Program-made: the position numbers and the translations under genes | The notes under the pieces: generated by a model | What the model saw: only the letters and a program-made list of their open reading frames with translations | Database searches by the model: none | Told to the model about the DNA's origin: nothing | DNA from: an uncultured Roseobacter sp. | GTDB taxonomy: Bacteria > Pseudomonadota > Alphaproteobacteria > Rhodobacterales > Rhodobacteraceae | Length of the DNA stretch: 64,000 nucleotides | Reading direction: 5' to 3' | NCBI RefSeq assembly: GCF_947488185.1 | Contig: NZ_CANKYM010000002.1 | Coordinates: 682,001 to 746,000, forward strand | Shown: positions 41,896 through 51,480 of the stretch, piece after piece | Position numbering within the stretch: the first letter of the stretch is position 1 | Layout of the letters: every line of letters starts with the position of its first letter

Positions 41896-43500
41896 GTGGC
41901 GTCGCTGCAAAAGCAATCCGACACATATGACCTGTTCATCGTGGGGGGCGGCATCAATGGATGCGGTATCGCCCGGGATGCGGCCGGGCGTGGTCTGAGC
42001 GTGGCGCTGGCCGAGATGAACGATCTCGCCTCGGCGACTTCGTCAGCCTCGACCAAGCTCTTTCACGGCGGCCTGCGCTATCTGGAATATTTCGAGATCA
42101 ATCTGGTGCGTCATGCCTTGGCGGAACGCGAGATGCTGCTGAAGGCGATGCCGCATATCAGCTGGCCCATGCGGTTCGTGCTGCCCTATCACAAGGACAT
42201 GCGTTTCGAGGGCTCGACACCGACCTCGCGCATTCTGAACACGCTGATGCCCTGGATGAAGGGGCGGCGTCCGGCGTGGCTCATTCGCTTTGGATTGATG
42301 CTTTATGACAATCTGGGCGGGCGGAAAATCCTGCCGGCGACCAAAACGCTGAACCTGAAAAACGGGGTCGAGGGCGCGCCGCTCGAAGACCGGTTCGAGA
42401 AGGCCTACGAGTATTCGGATTGCTGGATTGAGGACTCGCGCCTTGTGGTTCTGAACGCCCGCGATGCCGAGGCGCGCGGGGCCGATGTGATGGTGCGCAC
42501 CAAGGTGGTCAGCGCTGCGCGGGTAGAGGATCTTTGGGAAATCACCCTCGAAGACGTTGCGCGTGCGGAGACCAAGGTGGTGCGGGCGCGTATGCTGGTG
42601 AATGCCGGAGGCCCCTGGGTCGGCGATATCATTCAGCAAAAGGTGCGGATCAATTCCACCGAAGGCGTGCGTCTGGTGCGCGGCAGCCATATCGTGACCC
42701 GTCGTCTTTATGACCACGACAAATGCTACTTCTTCCAAGGCACGGATGGGCGCATCATCTTTGCCATTCCCTATGAGACGGATTTCACCCTGATCGGCAC
42801 AACGGACGCGGAACACAGTGATCCGAGCGTGAAGCCCGAGTGCACCGACGAAGAACGCGACTACCTGTTGAATTTCATCAACCAGTATCTAAAGCAGGAT
42901 ATTGGTCCCGAAGATGTGGTCTGGAGCTATTCCGGCGTGCGCCCGCTTTATGATGACGGGGCCAGCAGTGCCACGGCGGCGACGCGGGATTACACGCTGA
43001 AAGTGGATGATGCCGGTGGCGCGCCCATCCTCAACGTCTTCGGCGGCAAGATCACCACCTACCGCAAGCTGGCCGAGGACGCGATGGACAAGATCGTGCC
43101 GTTCTTTCCGGGCACCTCAGGCCATTGGACAGCCGGTGTTGCCTTGCCGGGCGGCGATTTCGCCGTCGACGGTTTCGACATGCTGGTCCGGCGGCTGCGC
43201 GAGGATTTTGCCTTTCTGACCGATTTCTGGTCGCGGCGTCTGGTGCGTGCCTACGGCACCGAGGCCTGGGACGTGATGGCGGGTGCCGAGACCGAAGCGG
43301 ACATGGGGCAAGGCTTTGGCGCCAGCCTGACCGAGCGCGAAATCCGCTGGCTGCAGAAAAACGAATACGCCCGCACCGCCGAAGACGTCGTCTGGCGGCG
43401 CAACAAGCTGGGGCTGAGACTGACAAAAGAACAAATTGCCGAGGTGGAGACGTTCATGCAGGATCATCCTGCGGAACATTCATCCAACGCGGCGGAATAG
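41896..43500 (+). CDS. glpD: Aerobic glycerol-3-phosphate dehydrogenase
   Basis: FAD enzyme at the membrane oxidising glycerol 3-phosphate to dihydroxyacetone phosphate and feeding electrons to quinone. About 534 residues. FAD Rossmann motif YDLFIVGGGINGCGIARDAAGRGL at the N-terminus; later KLFHGGLRYLE, VNAGGPWVGDI, TDGRIIFAIPYETDFTLIGTTD, and NVFGGKITTYRKLAEDAM. I choose GTG 41896 because GGAGG at 41886-41890 lies five bases ahead; ATG 41878, six codons earlier, has no ribosome site but is possible. First gene of the glp operon. Confidence 0.9.
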   Translation: MASLQKQSDTYDLFIVGGGINGCGIARDAAGRGLSVALAEMNDLASATSSASTKLFHGGLRYLEYFEINLVRHALAEREMLLKAMPHISWPMRFVLPYHKDMRFEGSTPTSRILNTLMPWMKGRRPAWLIRFGLMLYDNLGGRKILPATKTLNLKNGVEGAPLEDRFEKAYEYSDCWIEDSRLVVLNARDAEARGADVMVRTKVVSAARVEDLWEITLEDVARAETKVVRARMLVNAGGPWVGDIIQQKVRINSTEGVRLVRGSHIVTRRLYDHDKCYFFQGTDGRIIFAIPYETDFTLIGTTDAEHSDPSVKPECTDEERDYLLNFINQYLKQDIGPEDVVWSYSGVRPLYDDGASSATAATRDYTLKVDDAGGAPILNVFGGKITTYRKLAEDAMDKIVPFFPGTSGHWTAGVALPGGDFAVDGFDMLVRRLREDFAFLTDFWSRRLVRAYGTEAWDVMAGAETEADMGQGFGASLTEREIRWLQKNEYARTAEDVVWRRNKLGLRLTKEQIAEVETFMQDHPAEHSSNAAE

Positions 43501-43516
43501 AATTTGGGGGACGGAC

Positions 43517-44605
43517 ATGACCTTGATCCTGGAAGGGGTGTCTAAGACCGTTGGCGGGGAAACCCATATTTACCCAACGGATATAGCACTTGAGAAGGGC
43601 ACGATGAACGTGCTGCTTGGGCCGACGCTCTCGGGCAAGACATCGCTGATGCGGCTGATGGCGGGGCTCGATGTGCCCGCCACGGGCCGCGTGATCTGGA
43701 ATGGCGAGGATGTCACCGGTATGCGTGTGCAGGACCGCAAGGTGGCGATGGTCTACCAGCAGTTCATCAATTACCCATCGATGACGGTCTACGACAACAT
43801 CGCCTCGCCGATGCGGCTGCTCGGGCAATCCCGCGCGGAGATCGATGCGCGGGTGCGGGAGACGGCGGAGCTGATGCAGTTGACCCCGATGCTGGACCGC
43901 AAACCGCTGGAACTCTCGGGCGGGCAGCAGCAACGCTGCGCGCTGGCGCGGGCGCTGGTGAAAAACGCAGGGCTCGTGCTGCTGGATGAGCCGCTGGCCA
44001 ACCTCGACTACAAGCTGCGCGAAGAATTGCGCGCCGAGATCCCGAAGATCTTCGAGGAATCTGGATCGATCTTTGTTTACGCGACCACGGAACCGGAAGA
44101 GGCGCTGCTGCTGGGCGGCAATACCGCCGCGCTCTGGGAAGGCAAGGTGACCCAATTCGGGCCGACACCCTCCGTCTACCGCAGACCGGTGAATGCCACC
44201 ACGGCGCGGGTGTTTTCCGACCCGCCGATGAATTTCCTCAAGATCACCAAGAAAAGCGGCAAGCTGTCTTTTGGCGACGGGCAAAGCGTTGATGTGTCGG
44301 CGGGGACGATGGACCTGCCCGATGGAGATTATACTGCCGGTTTTCGGCCCAACCATCTGGAGCTGTCGCCGCATGTGGCGGGGGTCATGTCCTTCAAGAC
44401 CCGGTTGACGGTCACCGAGATCACCGGATCGGAGACCTTTGTGCACCTCGATCATCACGGCGAACGCTGGGTCGGGCTGGTGCATGGGGTGCAGTCGCTT
44501 CAGCCCGGGCAGGCGCTGGAGGTCTATCTCGATCCCGCACATGTTTACATCTTTGGTCAGAATGGCGACCTCGTCGCCGCGGCCCCCTATGCGGAGGCCG
44601 CGTAA
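43517..44605 (+). CDS. glpS: Glycerol ABC transporter ATPase GlpS, with degenerate H-loop
   Basis: 362 residues. Walker A GPTLSGKT (35-42), signature LSGGQQQR (133-140) and Walker B LVLLDEP (153-159) are normal, but the switch histidine is replaced by Thr191 (VYATTEPEEA). A C-terminal regulatory beta domain follows from ~residue 235. It pairs with GlpT, which shows the complementary defect. One base overlaps glpT. Uptake of glycerol in rhizobia and roseobacters uses this GlpSTPQV system. Confidence 0.9.
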   Translation: MTLILEGVSKTVGGETHIYPTDIALEKGTMNVLLGPTLSGKTSLMRLMAGLDVPATGRVIWNGEDVTGMRVQDRKVAMVYQQFINYPSMTVYDNIASPMRLLGQSRAEIDARVRETAELMQLTPMLDRKPLELSGGQQQRCALARALVKNAGLVLLDEPLANLDYKLREELRAEIPKIFEESGSIFVYATTEPEEALLLGGNTAALWEGKVTQFGPTPSVYRRPVNATTARVFSDPPMNFLKITKKSGKLSFGDGQSVDVSAGTMDLPDGDYTAGFRPNHLELSPHVAGVMSFKTRLTVTEITGSETFVHLDHHGERWVGLVHGVQSLQPGQALEVYLDPAHVYIFGQNGDLVAAAPYAEAA

Positions 44606-45690
44606 TGGCCAAGATCACGCTGGATAATCTGGCACATTCCTATCTGCCGAACCCGACGTCCGAGGATGATTTCGCGCTCAAGGAGCTGAACCACGATTGG
44701 GTGGATGGCGAGGCCTATGCGCTGCTGGGCGCGTCGGGCTGTGGTAAATCCACGTTGCTGAACATCATCTCCGGTTTGCTGCACCCCAGGCAGGGCCGCA
44801 TTCTCTTTAATGATCAGGATGTTACCCAGGCGCCCACGGCAGAGCGCAACATCGCGCAGGTGTTCCAGTTTCCGGTTGTCTATGACACGATGACCGTGCG
44901 CGACAATCTGGCCTTTCCGCTGCGCAACAGGGGGGCTGACGCCCCCTATATTGCGCAACGTGTAGACCAGATCGCCAAGATGATCGGCATGGAGGCGGAG
45001 TTGAACCGCAAGGCGCGCGGCCTGACGGCGGATGCCAAGCAGAAGATTTCGCTGGGCCGTGGCATGGTGCGGGAAGACGTGAACGCGCTGCTTTTTGACG
45101 AGCCGCTGACGGTGATTGACCCGCATATGAAGTGGGAGCTGCGCACGCAGTTAAAATCGCTGCATCACGAGTTTGGTCACACGATGATCTATGTGACCCA
45201 CGACCAGACCGAGGCGCTGACTTTCGCGGACAAGGTGGTGGTCATGTACGACGGGCGCGTGGTGCAGATCGGCACGCCGCAGGAGCTTTTCGAGCGTCCC
45301 GCGCATACCTTTGTGGGCTACTTCATCGGCTCGCCGGGCATGAACCTGTTTGATGCCAAGATCGACGGTGCGACGGCGCAGATCGCCGGGGCAACGGTGC
45401 CGCTTGGTGCCGGATACCAGCCCGGCGGCGGCAAGGTGCAGGTGGGCGTGCGCCCGGAATTCGTCAAGCTGACGACTGCAGAGGCCGGTGTGCCTGCGCG
45501 CATCAAACGCGTCGAGGATGTCGGCCGCCACAAGATCGTGCGTCTGGACGTCGAAGGCCATGAGATCAGTGCTATCGCGGGCGAGGGCGACACGATCGCT
45601 GCAAATACACAGAGAATTACTTTTGATCCCGCCGGGATCAATGTTTACGCGGACGACTGGCGTGTCGCACCGGAAGGGGAGGCCGCCTGA
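44605..45690 (+). CDS. glpT: Glycerol ABC transporter ATPase GlpT, with degenerate signature motif
   Basis: 361 residues. Walker A GASGCGKST (42-50), Walker B LLFDEP (~162-167) and H-loop His199 (YVTHDQTEA) are normal, but the ABC signature is altered to LTADAKQK (~140-147) instead of LSGGQ. C-terminal TOBE-like domain includes GVRPEFVKL. Not the E. coli glycerol-3-phosphate antiporter of the same symbol. Its complete Walker and histidine face should pair with the complete GlpS signature. Confidence 0.9.
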   Translation: MAKITLDNLAHSYLPNPTSEDDFALKELNHDWVDGEAYALLGASGCGKSTLLNIISGLLHPRQGRILFNDQDVTQAPTAERNIAQVFQFPVVYDTMTVRDNLAFPLRNRGADAPYIAQRVDQIAKMIGMEAELNRKARGLTADAKQKISLGRGMVREDVNALLFDEPLTVIDPHMKWELRTQLKSLHHEFGHTMIYVTHDQTEALTFADKVVVMYDGRVVQIGTPQELFERPAHTFVGYFIGSPGMNLFDAKIDGATAQIAGATVPLGAGYQPGGGKVQVGVRPEFVKLTTAEAGVPARIKRVEDVGRHKIVRLDVEGHEISAIAGEGDTIAANTQRITFDPAGINVYADDWRVAPEGEAA

Positions 45691-46562
45691 TGAACAAGAC
45701 GGTAAATCAAAAAGCATGGTTCCTGGTGCTGCCGGTGCTGGTGCTGGTGGCGTTCTCGGCGGTGATCCCGCTGATGACGGTGGTGAACTATTCGGTGCAG
45801 GACACCTTCGGCAACAACCAGTTCTTCTGGGCCGGATTGGAGTGGTTCGAGGAGATGCTGCGGGACGACCGCATGTGGGATGCGCTTTGGCGGCAGTTGA
45901 TGTTCTCCGGGATCATCCTCGCCATCGAAATCCCGCTGGGTATCTTTATCGCGCTGAACATGCCGAAAAGCGGCTTCTGGGCTTCCTTCTGCCTTGTACT
46001 GATGTCCTTGCCGCTGCTCATCCCGTGGAATGTGGTGGGCACGATCTGGCAGATCTTTGGCCGCGTGGACATTGGCCTGCTGGGCTATACGCTTGATAAG
46101 ATGGGTATTTCCTACAATTACACGCAGGATATCTTTGCCGCCTGGGTCACGGTGATCGTGATGGATGTCTGGCACTGGACCTCGCTGGTGGCATTGCTGG
46201 CCTATGCCGGGCTGCAATCGATCCCCAACGCCTATTATCAGGCGGCCAAGATTGATCAGGCCAGCCGCTGGGCCGTCTTCCGCTACATTGAGCTGCCCAA
46301 GATGGCGGGCGTGCTGATGATCGCGATCCTGCTGCGCTTCATGGACAGTTTCATGATCTATACCGAACCCTTCGTGGTCACCGGTGGGGGACCGGGCAAT
46401 GCGACGACCTTCCTGTCGATTGACCTTGTGAAAATGGCACTGGGGCAGTTCGACCTCGGACCCGCCGCTGCCTTCTCGATCATGTATTTCCTCGTCATCC
46501 TGCTGATCTCATGGGTCTTCTACACGGTGATGACGAACCTCGACAAAAGGGATGGCGTCTGA
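45690..46562 (+). CDS. glpP: Glycerol ABC transporter permease GlpP
   Basis: 290 residues, six predicted spans, with EAA-loop-type sequence YYQAAKIDQASRWAVFRYIELPKMAGVLM (~190-218). First hydrophobic segment starts near residue 8 (AWFLVLPVLVLVAFSAVIPLM). Its start overlaps glpT stop by one base and its stop overlaps glpQ start by one base. MalF/UgpA-type sugar permease family. Confidence 0.9.
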   Translation: MNKTVNQKAWFLVLPVLVLVAFSAVIPLMTVVNYSVQDTFGNNQFFWAGLEWFEEMLRDDRMWDALWRQLMFSGIILAIEIPLGIFIALNMPKSGFWASFCLVLMSLPLLIPWNVVGTIWQIFGRVDIGLLGYTLDKMGISYNYTQDIFAAWVTVIVMDVWHWTSLVALLAYAGLQSIPNAYYQAAKIDQASRWAVFRYIELPKMAGVLMIAILLRFMDSFMIYTEPFVVTGGGPGNATTFLSIDLVKMALGQFDLGPAAAFSIMYFLVILLISWVFYTVMTNLDKRDGV

Positions 46563-47455
46563 TGTCCGATACCACCATTCAAGCGCCCGGCGCAGGCACG
46601 ATCCCCGGCAAGGTGACCCAGAGCGAGGTCCAGGTGGCCCGCCGCAAGACACCGCGCGTCAACCGCTCGGCCATTGTCATGGGGCTCTACCTGTTGTTCC
46701 TGCTGCTGCCGATCTACTGGCTGCTGAACATGAGCCTGAAGACGAACACGGAAATTCTGGGTGAGTTTACGCTGTTCCCACGGAATCTGACGCTGGCGAA
46801 CTACGTGAAAATCCTGACCGATGAGAGCTGGTACATCGGCTACATCAACTCGCTGATCTACGTGGTGATGAACACCGCCATCAGCCTCGCGGTGGCGCTG
46901 CCGGCGGCCTATGCCTTTTCGCGCTACAGCTTCATGGGGGACAAGCATTTGTTCTTCTGGCTGCTGACCAACCGGATGGCGCCGCCTGCGGTCTTCGCGC
47001 TGCCGTTCTTCCAGCTCTATTCTTCGGTGGGCCTGTTCGACACCCATATCGCCGTGGCGCTGGCGCATTGCCTCTTCAACGTCCCGCTGGCGGTCTGGAT
47101 CTTGGAGGGCTTTATGCGCGGCGTGCCCAAGGAGATCGACGAGACGGCTTATCTCGACGGTTATTCCTTCCCGCGTTTCTTCATCCGCATCTTCACGCCC
47201 TTGATCGCAAGCGGGATCGGCGTGGCGGCCTTCTTCTGCTTCATGTTCTCCTGGGTGGAACTTCTGCTGAGCCGGACACTGACCACAGTGGATGCCAAAC
47301 CCATCGCTGCGATCATGACACGGACCCAAGGGGCGGCGGGCATCGACTGGGGCGTACTGGCCGCGGCCGGTGTGTTGACCATCGTGCCCGGCGCCTTGGT
47401 GATCTATTTCGTACGCAATTACATTGCCAAGGGCTTCGCCCTCGGGAGGGTGTGA
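46562..47455 (+). CDS. glpQ: Glycerol ABC transporter permease GlpQ
   Basis: 297 residues. Polar 35-residue N-terminal tail, then six spans and the EAA-type loop GVPKEIDETAYLDGYSFPRFFIRIFTPLIASGI (~187-219). MalG/UgpE-type permease. I choose ATG 46562, which overlaps the glpP stop by one base; an upstream frame from 46511 lies in glpP. The stop codon overlaps the ATG of the unusual ORF that follows (TGATG). Confidence 0.9.
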   Translation: MSDTTIQAPGAGTIPGKVTQSEVQVARRKTPRVNRSAIVMGLYLLFLLLPIYWLLNMSLKTNTEILGEFTLFPRNLTLANYVKILTDESWYIGYINSLIYVVMNTAISLAVALPAAYAFSRYSFMGDKHLFFWLLTNRMAPPAVFALPFFQLYSSVGLFDTHIAVALAHCLFNVPLAVWILEGFMRGVPKEIDETAYLDGYSFPRFFIRIFTPLIASGIGVAAFFCFMFSWVELLLSRTLTTVDAKPIAAIMTRTQGAAGIDWGVLAAAGVLTIVPGALVIYFVRNYIAKGFALGRV

Positions 47456-47832
47456 TGGCAAAAAAGAGAGAGTATTTAGTCACTCAATACGATCGTAGTT
47501 TAGAGGTAATTCGGGAGCTTCGCGTTCCCAAGAGCGTGAACCCGAAGGTTCTTTTGGAAAGGTTGATTTGTCAGGGGCTTGACGACGACACTATTGTTGC
47601 CTCTTGCCTGACAAGGCGTGCTAAGCGAGCATATGACCCGTTTCAAGTCATCGATATGCGTAACGAGCATCGTGTGGAGCAAGCGCGGGCGGCTCTGAAT
47701 GCTAATCCTAGAACTGACGATCCAATCGGCATTTACAACCGTGCGCGCGCAGCGCCTATCCCTCTTGGAAAGACCCTAATGGTTGCCGGAAACAATTACG
47801 ATTTCGTCGTCAAAGAAGTGGAGGCAATCTAA
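47455..47832 (+). CDS. Unrecognised 125-residue protein inserted in the glp operon, atypical composition
   Basis: ATG at 47455 overlaps the glpQ stop by one base and its TAA (47830-47832) overlaps the DUF2160-like gene's ATG by one base. Hand counting gives about 49% G+C over 47461-47820, with AT-rich codons at the start (37% in the first 60 bases), unlike the GC-rich genes around it. The protein is polar and basic at the N-terminus (KKREYLVTQYDRSLEV), has no membrane segment and includes RRAKRAYDPFQVIDMRNEHRV and LGKTLMVAGNNYDF. No family recognised. The sharing of start/stop bases with both neighbours suggests a gene inserted precisely between glpQ and the next gene. Confidence 0.7.
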   Translation: MAKKREYLVTQYDRSLEVIRELRVPKSVNPKVLLERLICQGLDDDTIVASCLTRRAKRAYDPFQVIDMRNEHRVEQARAALNANPRTDDPIGIYNRARAAPIPLGKTLMVAGNNYDFVVKEVEAI

Positions 47833-48104
47833 TGGCCTGGATGGCATGGACCGTACCGACGGCAATCTTTTTCGCGGTGATCGCAAGCCTGTTGATCATC
47901 TTCACAATTCTCGCCATCAAATACCCGGAGACGCCCCGCGTGGGCATTCTCCGGATCGAAACAACGCGGGGTGATCGTCTGTTCATCACGCTGTTGGGCT
48001 CAGCCTTCATCAATCTGATCTGGCTGGGTCTGGAGGTCGCACCGCAGCCCTACGCGCTGCTGGCGTGCCTTGTCTATGCCGTTGCGGTGTTCCGCTGGGT
48101 GTAG
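47832..48104 (+). CDS. Small membrane protein of the glp operon (DUF2160-like)
   Basis: 90 residues with three hydrophobic helices (around 8-28, 50-66 and 72-88), starting MAWMAWTVPTAIFFAV. In related bacteria such a DUF2160 protein sits between glpQ and glpV, which matches the place here apart from the inserted ORF upstream. Probably an accessory of the glycerol transporter; exact role unknown. Confidence 0.78.
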   Translation: MAWMAWTVPTAIFFAVIASLLIIFTILAIKYPETPRVGILRIETTRGDRLFITLLGSAFINLIWLGLEVAPQPYALLACLVYAVAVFRWV

Positions 48105-48176
48105 GTCAGGAAGAACAGGTCGCGCGGATGTCGGGCGGCCTGAAAACAGTTCAAATAATGTCTTGGGAGGACTCAC

Positions 48177-49901
48177 ATGAACTTTTCACTAAAATCAACC
48201 ACAGCCACGGGCGCGATGGTCGCGTGTATGGCCCTGCCGGCCTGGGCCGACATGGAGGCGGCGAAGGCGTTTCTCGACAACGAAATCGCTGGCCTCTCCG
48301 TGCTCGACCGCGCCGCACAGGAAGCGGAGATGCAATTCTTCGTGGACGCGGCGGCCCCATTTGCGGGCATGGAAATCAAGGTGGTTTCCGAGACGATCAC
48401 CACGCATGAATACGAGTCCCAGGTGTTGGCCCCGGCCTTCACCGCGATCACCGGTATCAAGGTCACCCATGACCTGATCGGCGAAGGTGATGTGGTCGAG
48501 AAACTGCAAACGCAGATGCAGTCGGGCGAGAACATCTATGACGCCTATGTCAACGACAGCGACCTGATCGGCACGCACTGGCGCTACCAGCAGGTGCGCA
48601 ACCTGACCGACTGGATGGCGGGCGAGGGTGCGGACGTCACGCTTTCGACCTTGGACGTCGATGACTTCATCGGCACGTCGTTCACGACCGGCCCCGATGG
48701 CAAGCTCTACCAGCTGCCGACCCAGCAGTTCGCGAACCTCTACTGGTTCCGGTATGATTGGTTCAACGACGAACAGAACAAGGCTGATTTCCAGGAGAAA
48801 TACGGCTACGAGCTGGGCGTTCCTGTGAACTGGTCCGCTTATGAGGACATCGCGGAATTCTTCACCGGTCGTGACCTGTCGCGCATGGGTGTCGAAGGCG
48901 AAGTCTTTGGCAACATGGACTACGGCAAGAAAGACCCTTCGCTGGGCTGGCGCTACACCGACGCGTGGATGTCCATGGCGGGCATGGGCGACGTTGGCGA
49001 ACCCAACGGTCTGCCGGTCGATGAGTGGGGCATCCGTGTGAACGAGAACTCCCAGCCAACCGGTTCCTGCGTAGCCCGTGGTGGTGCGACGAACTCGCCT
49101 GCGGCTGTCTACGCTGTGACCAAGGCGATCGAATGGCTGCAAAAGTACTCGCCGCCCGCGGCTGCCGGTATGACATTCGGCGAAGCCGGACCAATCCCGG
49201 CGCAGGGCAACGTGGCCCAGCAGATGTTCTGGTACACCGCCTTTACCGCCGCGACCGTTCTGCCCGATCTGCCCGTGATGAACGAAGATGGCACGCCCAA
49301 GTGGCGCATGGCTCCTTCGCCGCACGGTGTCTACTGGAAAGAAGGCCAGAAGATCGGCTACCAGGACGCGGGCAGCTGGACGCTGATGGAATCCACACCT
49401 GTGGACCGTGCCAAGGCCGCGTGGCTTTATGCGCAGTTCGTGGTCTCCAAGACAGTCGACCTCAAGAAGTCTGACGTGGGCCTGACGTTTATCCGCGAAA
49501 GCACCATCGATGCGGATCACTTCACCCAGCGGGCGGATAAGCTCGGCGGTCTGGTGGAATTCTACCGCTCGCCTGCGCGTGTGGCATGGTCCCCAACGGG
49601 TACCAACGTTCCGGATTATCCGAAACTGGCACAGCTGTGGTGGCAGAACATCGGCGACGCAATGTCCGGTGCGAAGACCCCTCAGGAAGCGCTGGATGCA
49701 CTCTGTGCCGATCAGGAACGTGTGCTTGAGCGTCTGGAGCGCGCAGGTGTTCAGGGCGATCTCGGACCGGTCATGAATGAGGAAGAAGATCCTCAGGTCT
49801 GGTTCGACCGCGAAGGGGCGCCCTACGCCAAGCTGGAAAACGAGGACGAAGAGCCACAGACGGTCAGCTATGACGAGCTGATCAAGTCCTGGGAAAACTA
49901 A
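48177..49901 (+). CDS. glpV: Glycerol ABC transporter binding protein GlpV
   Basis: Periplasmic receptor, 574 residues, larger than most sugar receptors and typical for GlpV. Signal peptide MNFSLKSTTATGAMVACMALPAWADM. Type 1 extracellular solute-binding features: AFTAITGIKVTHDLIGEGDVVEKLQTQMQSGENIYDAYVNDSDLIGTHWR (~80-130), PDGKLYQLPTQQFANLYWFRYDWF, and GWRYTDAWMSMAG. ATG 48177 follows GGGAGG. A terminator-like hairpin follows the gene. Confidence 0.9.
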   Translation: MNFSLKSTTATGAMVACMALPAWADMEAAKAFLDNEIAGLSVLDRAAQEAEMQFFVDAAAPFAGMEIKVVSETITTHEYESQVLAPAFTAITGIKVTHDLIGEGDVVEKLQTQMQSGENIYDAYVNDSDLIGTHWRYQQVRNLTDWMAGEGADVTLSTLDVDDFIGTSFTTGPDGKLYQLPTQQFANLYWFRYDWFNDEQNKADFQEKYGYELGVPVNWSAYEDIAEFFTGRDLSRMGVEGEVFGNMDYGKKDPSLGWRYTDAWMSMAGMGDVGEPNGLPVDEWGIRVNENSQPTGSCVARGGATNSPAAVYAVTKAIEWLQKYSPPAAAGMTFGEAGPIPAQGNVAQQMFWYTAFTAATVLPDLPVMNEDGTPKWRMAPSPHGVYWKEGQKIGYQDAGSWTLMESTPVDRAKAAWLYAQFVVSKTVDLKKSDVGLTFIRESTIDADHFTQRADKLGGLVEFYRSPARVAWSPTGTNVPDYPKLAQLWWQNIGDAMSGAKTPQEALDALCADQERVLERLERAGVQGDLGPVMNEEEDPQVWFDREGAPYAKLENEDEEPQTVSYDELIKSWEN

Positions 49902-49915
49902 GTCTTTGATCTTTG

Positions 49916-49947
49916 GCCGGGGCGCACCAGTTGTGCCCCGGCTTTTT
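49916..49947 (+). terminator. Terminator between glpV and glpK
   Basis: GCCGGGGC (49916-49923) pairs with GCCCCGGC (49935-49942), followed by TTTTT at 49943-49947. A GC-rich stem with a T-run, so likely intrinsic; glpK, 45 bases downstream, may be expressed by read-through or its own promoter. Confidence 0.75.
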
Positions 49948-49992
49948 CATGGGCAGACTGCCCACAGAATTCAGTGATATCCGGGGGACACC

Positions 49993-51480
49993 ATGACCCA
50001 TATTCTCGCGATTGATCAGGGGACGACATCCTCGCGCGCCATTGTGTTTGACGGCGATATGCGGATCAAAGCCAGCGCGCAGGAGGAGTTTCCGCAGCAT
50101 TTCCCGAACAGTGGATGGGTAGAGCATGACCCCGGCGACCTTTGGTCGACAACCGCTGGAACCTGTCGCGCTGCCATCGAGAAGGCGGGTCTTGGACCGG
50201 ATGACATTGCCGCCATCGGCATCACCAACCAGCGCGAAACCGTGGTCGTCTGGGAGAAAGACAGCGGCAAGCCCATTCACAACGCCATTGTCTGGCAGGA
50301 TCGCCGCACTGCGGATTATTGCCGCGAACTGCGCGACGCTGGACACGACAAGATGATTACCGAAAAGACCGGTCTGCTGGCCGATCCGTATTTTTCGGGC
50401 ACCAAGCTGAAATGGATTTTGGACCATGTCGACGGTGCGCGGGATCGCGCACGGGCCGGAGAGCTGCTCTTTGGCACGGTCGATAGCTTCCTGATCTGGA
50501 AACTGACCGGCGGGGCGGCCCATGTGACGGATGCCACCAATGCCGCGCGCACGCTGCTCTATGACATTCACAAAGGGCGCTGGAGCACGTCTATCTGCGC
50601 GCTCTTCGACATCCCCATGGAGATGCTGCCCGAGGTCAAGGACTGCGCCGCTGATTTCGGCATGGCCCGTGCCGACCTGTTCGGGCGCGCCATTCCGATC
50701 CTCGGCGTGGCGGGCGATCAGCAGGCGGCCACTATCGGGCAGGCCTGTTTTGAGCCCGGCATGCTGAAATCCACCTACGGCACGGGCTGTTTTGCGCTTC
50801 TGAACACCGGCGGCACCGCCGTGGCCTCGCAAAACCGCCTGCTGACCACCATCGCCTATCAGTTTGATGGCAAGCCCACCTATGCGCTGGAAGGGTCCAT
50901 TTTCGTGGCCGGGGCGGTCGTTCAGTGGCTGCGTGATGGGCTCAAGATCATCCGCGAAGCAGCCGAGACCCAGCCTTTGGCTGAGAAAGCAGATCCGAAC
51001 CAGAACGTGGTGCTGGTGCCCGCCTTCGTGGGCTTGGGCGCGCCTTACTGGAATGCGGAGTGTCGCGGCGCTGTCTTTGGCCTCACCCGCAATTCTGGCC
51101 CCGAAGAATACGCCAAGGCCGCGCTGGAAAGCGTCGGTTACCAGACCCGTGATCTGCTGGAGGCGATGCAGGCCGATTGGCAGGGAGACGGGGCCGGGGC
51201 CACCTTGCGCGTGGATGGCGGCATGTCTGCCTCCGACTGGGCGATGCAGTTCCTGTCGGACATCATCGGTGCGCCAGTGGATCGCCCCGAGGTGCTTGAA
51301 ACCACGGCGCTTGGGGCGGCGTGGCTTGCCGGGCAGCGCACCGGCATCTACCCGGATATGGCAGGTTTCTCTGACAGCTGGGCGTTGCAGCGGCAGTTCA
51401 CCCCACAGATGCAGGACGACCTGCGCGGCGAGAAATACGCGGCCTGGAAGCGCGCCGTCGCAGCGACCATGAGCTTTTGA
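49993..51480 (+). CDS. glpK: Glycerol kinase
   Basis: FGGY-family kinase, 495 residues, phosphorylating glycerol to glycerol 3-phosphate, the substrate of GlpD. Landmarks: [82 protein letters not shown], and the C-terminal ATP site [16 protein letters not shown]. Placed behind the GlpV terminator and overlapping the iron-ADH gene. A GGGGGAC ribosome-like site precedes ATG. Confidence 0.95.
   Translation: MTHILAIDQGTTSSRAIVFDGDMRIKASAQEEFPQHFPNSGWVEHDPGDLWSTTAGTCRAAIEKAGLGPDDIAAIGITNQRETVVVWEKDSGKPIHNAIVWQDRRTADYCRELRDAGHDKMITEKTGLLADPYFSGTKLKWILDHVDGARDRARAGELLFGTVDSFLIWKLTGGAAHVTDATNAARTLLYDIHKGRWSTSICALFDIPMEMLPEVKDCAADFGMARADLFGRAIPILGVAGDQQAATIGQACFEPGMLKSTYGTGCFALLNTGGTAVASQNRLLTTIAYQFDGKPTYALEGSIFVAGAVVQWLRDGLKIIREAAETQPLAEKADPNQNVVLVPAFVGLGAPYWNAECRGAVFGLTRNSGPEEYAKAALESVGYQTRDLLEAMQADWQGDGAGATLRVDGGMSASDWAMQFLSDIIGAPVDRPEVLETTALGAAWLAGQRTGIYPDMAGFSDSWALQRQFTPQMQDDLRGEKYAAWKRAVAATMSF

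Noticed and set aside
47068..47832. Single 254-codon protein spanning glpQ's end and the inserted ORF
   Set aside because: The frame passes through glpQ out of its own frame; ATG 47455 is the natural start next to the glpQ stop.
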